From Macrotrachela quadricornifera (Eukaryota; Rotifera; Eurotatoria; Philodinida; Philodinidae), in the NCBI GenBank assembly GCA_022393335.1, contig JAJEKB010020927.1, forward strand, positions 1 through 64,000: DNA of 64,000 bases, in the 5' to 3' direction. The number at the start of each line of letters is the position of its first letter. The first letter of the stretch is position 1. Below, in pieces: positions 59,341-64,000 of the stretch. The notes below the pieces were generated by a model. That model ran no database searches and was not told the DNA's origin. It was given only the letters and a program-made list of their open reading frames with translations. The position numbers were made by a program, and so were the translations under genes.

Positions 59341-61067
59341 ATGAATGAGTCAAAACGTTTTAAACATGATTATACATCACTTGAACAATTACCTAATGAA
59401 CTCTTTTTGGAATTTTTTGGTTATTTAAATGGTATCGATATTATCTATGGATTCTCACAATTAAATTATCGTTTTTATTATTTACTTAGAAATTATATTA
59501 AAACATTTAATTTTAAATCTATAAGTAAAGTTAAATTTGATTATGTTACACAACATCATGATATTCATGAATGGCAATCATTATGCCTTTCTGATGATGA
59601 TGAAACACCAGGACAAATACAACTCTTTTGTCAATTATTTCCACCTAGTCAATATATATCTCAATTAAAATCATTATCTGCTTTAAATATGAGACCGAAA
59701 TATGCACAAGAATTTTTATCACAACTTACATCATTTAAAAATCTTGTTTCATTAACAATTGGAAGAATTTGTGGAGAAAATATTCAACCATTTGAGTTAC
59801 CATCACTTCAACAACTTGTTGTTACTGCATGTGGACATAATACTTGGATGATGGTAAGTAAAAAAGATTAAAAATATTTTCAAATTGAATGGATAATTAC
59901 TTTAATTAATAGAATTTTCATTCTTTACAAAATCTTGAATATACTATAACATATACTTGTCATCATAAGCATGTTCTAACATTACCAACAACACTTAAAC
60001 AACTAAAATTGTATTATGATGAAGCAAATGATGGAAATACTGTTGAAATTTTACTTAGTCAATTGTTTCAGTTAACAAAACTTGCTTTATATGATAATGG
60101 AACTTATAGTTCAATGCCTAATGGTCAAAAATGGGAAAAACTAATTCAATCATCACTACCATTATTGACAACTTTTCAATTTTGTTTTCCTTTTCATTGT
60201 TATCGTAGTACATTTACTGATATAAATCAAGCTATAGCTTCATTCTCTACACCATTCTATTTATGTGAAAAACGTTGGTTTATTCGATGTGATTCAGATA
60301 GTCGATATGCTGCAATGGGCGTACTTTATACTTTACCATTTGCATTTGCAGAAATGCCAATTAATATAACATCATTCGATACAAGTGTATCAACTTTAAT
60401 TAGAAGTGATATAGATGAAATAAAATATGACACTTATAATAAAATAAAAACAATAATGTTTAATGAAAAATGTGAAATGCCTTATCGTGCATTTCTTACA
60501 TCTAAGATTGTTCGATTAGTTCTTAAAACTGCTCTTCCTACAACTTGGCATTTTTTATTAACTAATTTACGTTATCTAGAATTTCGAAGAACGTTACATA
60601 TGACATCAGTTGATTTTACTCATTTACTTGCAAATACACCGCAACTTCAATCATTAACATTACCAATTATGATTCTTATAAAACTAACAGATAAATTTAC
60701 AAATAATACTATTTGTGATCAATTATCTCATAGAATTCAATCATTAACTATATGTAATTATTATTCAGATGGTTTTGATTTAGGTATCGTAAGCGTACGT
60801 CTTCTTTCTTCTCTCGTTCGTATTTTTGGTAAATCATGTAAACATTTATCACTCGCTCTAGCAGCTCATCCTAATACAGTTTTACCAACTTTGAAACGTA
60901 TGCGACAATTACGTAGTTTACATATTCGTTGTCATCCTTGGTGTCGTACTTCGCCTACTACTGCAAAATCTTGGCTTGAACAATCGTTAACAGAAACCGA
61001 TGTGACCGATTTTGCCCATTCTCCAGATGATTATGATTATTATGTATGGTTTGGAGATCGGCTATAA
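59341..61067 (+). CDS. F-box protein with leucine-rich-repeat-like C-terminus
   Basis: Exons 59341-59853 and 59913-61067 join in phase 0 over a 59-nt GTAAGT...TTAATAG intron, giving 555 residues. An F-box occupies about residues 15-55 (LEQLPNELFLEFFGYLNGID, then FSQLNYRFYYLL). Irregular leucine-rich segments follow (LKSLSALNM, FKNLVSLTIG, LPSLQQLVV, LTKLALYDN, LRYLEFRRT, TPQLQSLTLP, MRQLRSLHIR). F-box proteins of this look form a very large bdelloid group and would link substrates to SCF ubiquitin ligases through Skp1. The substrate is unknown. No transmembrane segment or signal peptide. Codon use is AT-biased like its neighbours. Confidence 0.92.
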
Positions 61068-62361
61068 AAGAATATCAGTGAAAAGTTCAGTGTATTTTCC
61101 CTAGTAATTCAATATGAAAAAGGAATCTATCGAATGGTCCATAAAAGATTATGCTGTTATTACCACTTTGAAAATTTATCCTCTATCATTCCTTTGATTA
61201 AAACATTTTTATCTATGGAAAGATAATGTTTGAATCCATCTACAAAATAGTATCTTTATTAAATGTATATAAATTCATCCATTATTGTTTATCAAATACA
61301 ATCGTACAGTAAAATCAGATACAAAATTTTAAATTTTTTATTTTTTAAATTTATGATTTAAGTATTTTACTTCGCTTATCAATATTTTCTTTGTTATTAA
61401 ATGATCCCATTTATAGATTTAGCCAATCATTTCATAAACTGTAATGTAATGGATAGAAATTAAATGAATTTAGCGGTTAACGACATTTCAGAGTGAATGC
61501 AGGAAAATGAATAACATATTACTTTTGGCTTAAATGACATGTTTGAAGTCTTGCAGTATCTCGCTGATATATCCCATTGTTTTCTAACATTTTATTATCA
61601 AATTTAAAATCAATTTCATACTGTAACTAGTTTTTAGAACGAACTGATCGAAGTTACGAATTGATACCATTTAACAAAGAGGCAATACTAATAGACGAAA
61701 TCGAACATTCAGTCAAACAAGTTTGAAAAAAAGAAAATATTTTAAATTCTGAACTTGATTTTATTGTGCTACTACGTTTAATGAAAGGAGCTAAAGAAAA
61801 TTATATTCATGAAATAAAATATACCCACTTTATGCAGAATTTCAAGTATTATCTTTCAATAAAAAACGATATTTAAATTAAGAAGATAGTAGAGAACAGA
61901 TTTCAAAAATGCTAACAACGCAATTCTTTATGAGTTACCTTTGAGAATTTGGTATAATAAAATCAATATAATATACCTAAATATTATTTTATTTTATTCT
62001 TTTATAATAATAAGATAATTATTAAATCCTTTAATCTCAACATACACTGTTAAATTCTTTGTAGATGTCACTTGTTTCTAAAGAAATTTTATGCAATATG
62101 ATAGAGGTCGATGATGTAGTAAAACGACGTATAAGAAAACAGCTGATCTTATTTCACAACTCAATTTAAAAAAAAAGGCAAAACAAATGTATATAGAAAA
62201 ACGAAATATATCGTGTAAAGCAAATATGAAAACTTCTCGAACTTTCGTTCTGTTCTTTGCCCTTGCAATGTTTCATTGAATCATCACTTAAATTATAACA
62301 TCTTTTTAGATACATATATTAAAGTAATCAACAATATAATAATAGTAAAACAAGAAAAATA
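61068..62361. other. intergenic stretch between F-box and HECTD1-type genes
   Basis: No coding signal. AT-rich. Contains the presumed promoter of the HECTD1-type gene, but no defined motif was recognised. Confidence 0.5.
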
Positions 62362-63560
62362 ATGGAAGCTGACCCCGATGAACTATTGCTTTGGTTAAAA
62401 GGTGATGGAAGTGATGAACGTGATCTGCAAATAATTGCACTTGAACAATTATGTAAATTACATTTTTTTTTTGTATATAATGTTTATTTCTTTTTCTTTT
62501 TATAGGTATGTTAGTTTTAATGAGTGATAATATTGATCGATGTTTTGAACAGTATGTATTAATTAAATCATATTTATTTATTTTTTGTATCTATATTATT
62601 TTTTTTCTAGGTATCAACCTCAACTTTTTCTTCCTGGTAAAATTTTTATATTAAATTATTATTTTTATTTTCTCTTTTCTATTTAGCTCTCTGTGATATA
62701 TTTAGTGATCCATTAGCTCCAGCACATGTTCTTGAAGTTACAGCACGTGCATTAACATATTTTCTTGATGTATCAATTGATTGTGCAAAAAAAATTACAT
62801 CACATTCAACAATTATACATTCAATGTGTAATTGTTTACAAGTTGTTGATATTGATGATCGTACAAATAAAGATTTAGCTGAACAAATTATTAAAGTATT
62901 TGAACGTTTATGTTCAAGAGAAGCATCAAGTATATATGAACAAGATGGTCTTCGTTATGTATTAGATTTTATTAATAATTCATATTCAGTTATACATAGA
63001 GATTCATTACAATCAGCTTTAAATGTTGTTGTAAAATTAATTGGAAAAGTTGATCCACAAAATTCATCAACACTTGATCAAACAATTGAATCATTATCAA
63101 ATTTACTTTTACATGATGAAGCATTTATAGCTGATAATGCATTAAGATGTTTTGCAACATTAGCTGATAGGTTTATTTTAATATTTAAAAATATTAAATT
63201 TTAGTTTGTTTTTGTTCTATTTTTTTTAAAATAGATTTGCAAGAAAACATGTTGATCCTGAACCATTAATGCGTTATTCTTTAAAAGATGTTCTTCTTCG
63301 ATCATTACATCATGTATCAAAAACAACAACAGATGCAACAGGAACACATAATGTATCAAATATACGTGGTGTTACAACAAATCTTTCAGTTGTTACAGGT
63401 TTATTATCGACTCTTTGTCGTGGTAGTGCAAAAGTAACACATGATCTACTACGTTCTGATCTTCCGGATGCACTTGAATCAGCTTTATGTGGTGGTGATG
63501 AACGTTGTGTATTGGATATAATGAGATTTCTTGATTTACTCATCGTTTTACTCTTTGAAG
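62362..63560 (+). CDS. HECTD1: HECTD1-type E3 ubiquitin ligase, 5' part
   Basis: Five exons: 62362-62452, 62506-62551, 62611-62636 (26-nt microexon), 62687-63170 and 63235-63560. Introns are 50-64 nt and every phase fits; 324 residues are visible. The start DPDELLLWLKGDGSDERDLQ and ALEQLCMLVLMSDNIDRCFE match the HECTD1 N-terminus, followed by the armadillo-like repeat region (EVTARALTYFLDVS, DNALRCFATLADRFARK, LLSTLCRGSAKVTHDLLRSD, ERCVLDIMRFLDLLIVLLFE). HECTD1 is a large HECT ubiquitin ligase; the ankyrin, SUN-like, MIB and HECT parts would lie beyond the window. The last visible exon ends E-G at a GTTAGA donor with the next exon not seen. Confidence 0.93.
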
Positions 63561-64000
63561 GTTAGATTTTATAATATTATAATTAATAGATCATAGGAGA
63601 ACACAATAATTCAATCTACTCGAATCATTTTGGTTTTTTTTTTCGAAAACATTCAGTCCTGAATCAATATATATATATTTTAATTGTTCACGATTAGATT
63701 ATGAATCGAAATTGTAGATGAAAATTGAGTCGTGTCTAACTTGTAATATTCTACTTCTAAAACACTTCAAATATGCTTCTCTCCAGTAAGTCTTCCAAGA
63801 GATCGACATAGTATTTTGATTGATATATATACAGTCGAAGATGCAGAGAACAATTACTTCTAATTTTCTCTTTGTCTACTGCCTTGGAAATCATTTTTTC
63901 TTGAATCAAATCGAATACTCCCTCAATGATCTTTCGTTATTAACTTTCTTCAGTATACTTACTTAATATGTATGACGAATATCTGGTTCAATAGTTTTTA
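63561..64000. other. no coding exon seen; probable long intron of the HECTD1-type gene
   Basis: After the donor at 63561, 440 nt to the window end contain no exon matching the continuing HECTD1 protein, although introns elsewhere in this gene are about 50-64 nt. Either a long intron or the gene is truncated here. Confidence 0.5.

Overview
The window is AT-rich animal DNA with small GT-AG introns (about 50-125 nt, a few longer) and a mix of intact genes, pseudogenes and decayed transposons. The protein families point to a bdelloid rotifer. They include an F-box protein of the bdelloid-expanded type, three rhodopsin-like receptors from rotifer-expanded subfamilies, a broken ADP-ribosyltransferase plus TPR gene, and two genes of microbial type (an intact FAD-dependent oxidase and a decayed acetate-permease gene). 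The species assignment is inference; nothing was searched.

Layout, 1-15 kb: single-exon FAD oxidase (-), hAT relic, SatP/GPR1-type permease pseudogene, tRNA-Thr(TGT) (-), two small secreted eight-cysteine peptides (6.9 kb +, 10.1 kb -), an unrecognised frameshifted gene (12.1 kb +) and a three-exon GPCR (12.6-14.3 kb, -). 15-27 kb: ART-TPR pseudogene, two-exon GPCR (20.3 kb), a 1.4-kb foldback inverted repeat, an intact three-exon cytochrome P450 and a dead mariner with terminal repeats. 27-34 kb is mostly gene-free, with one doubtful small secreted gene.

34-42 kb: a two-exon type II membrane ecto-phosphodiesterase with a threonine-rich stalk, a one-exon GPCR, a piggyBac-like MITE and one copy of a palindromic MITE. 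Its second, inverted copy lies at 56 kb. 42-54 kb: decaying tandem and dispersed repeats, then two tandemly duplicated two-MAM-domain mucin-stalk membrane proteins. The first has a MITE in an intron and a premature stop; the second is interrupted by a 400-N assembly gap. 59-64 kb: a two-exon F-box gene and the 5' part of a HECTD1-type ubiquitin ligase that runs off the window.

Most intact genes encode surface, secreted or environment-facing products (receptors, secreted peptides, MAM/mucin proteins, ecto-enzyme, P450). HECTD1 and the tRNA are the clear housekeeping loci. I saw no operon, CRISPR array or obvious new multi-gene system. The most unusual structures are the foldback at 21.5-22.9 kb and the paired palindromes at 41.3 and 56.5 kb, whose arms appear to have diverged together.
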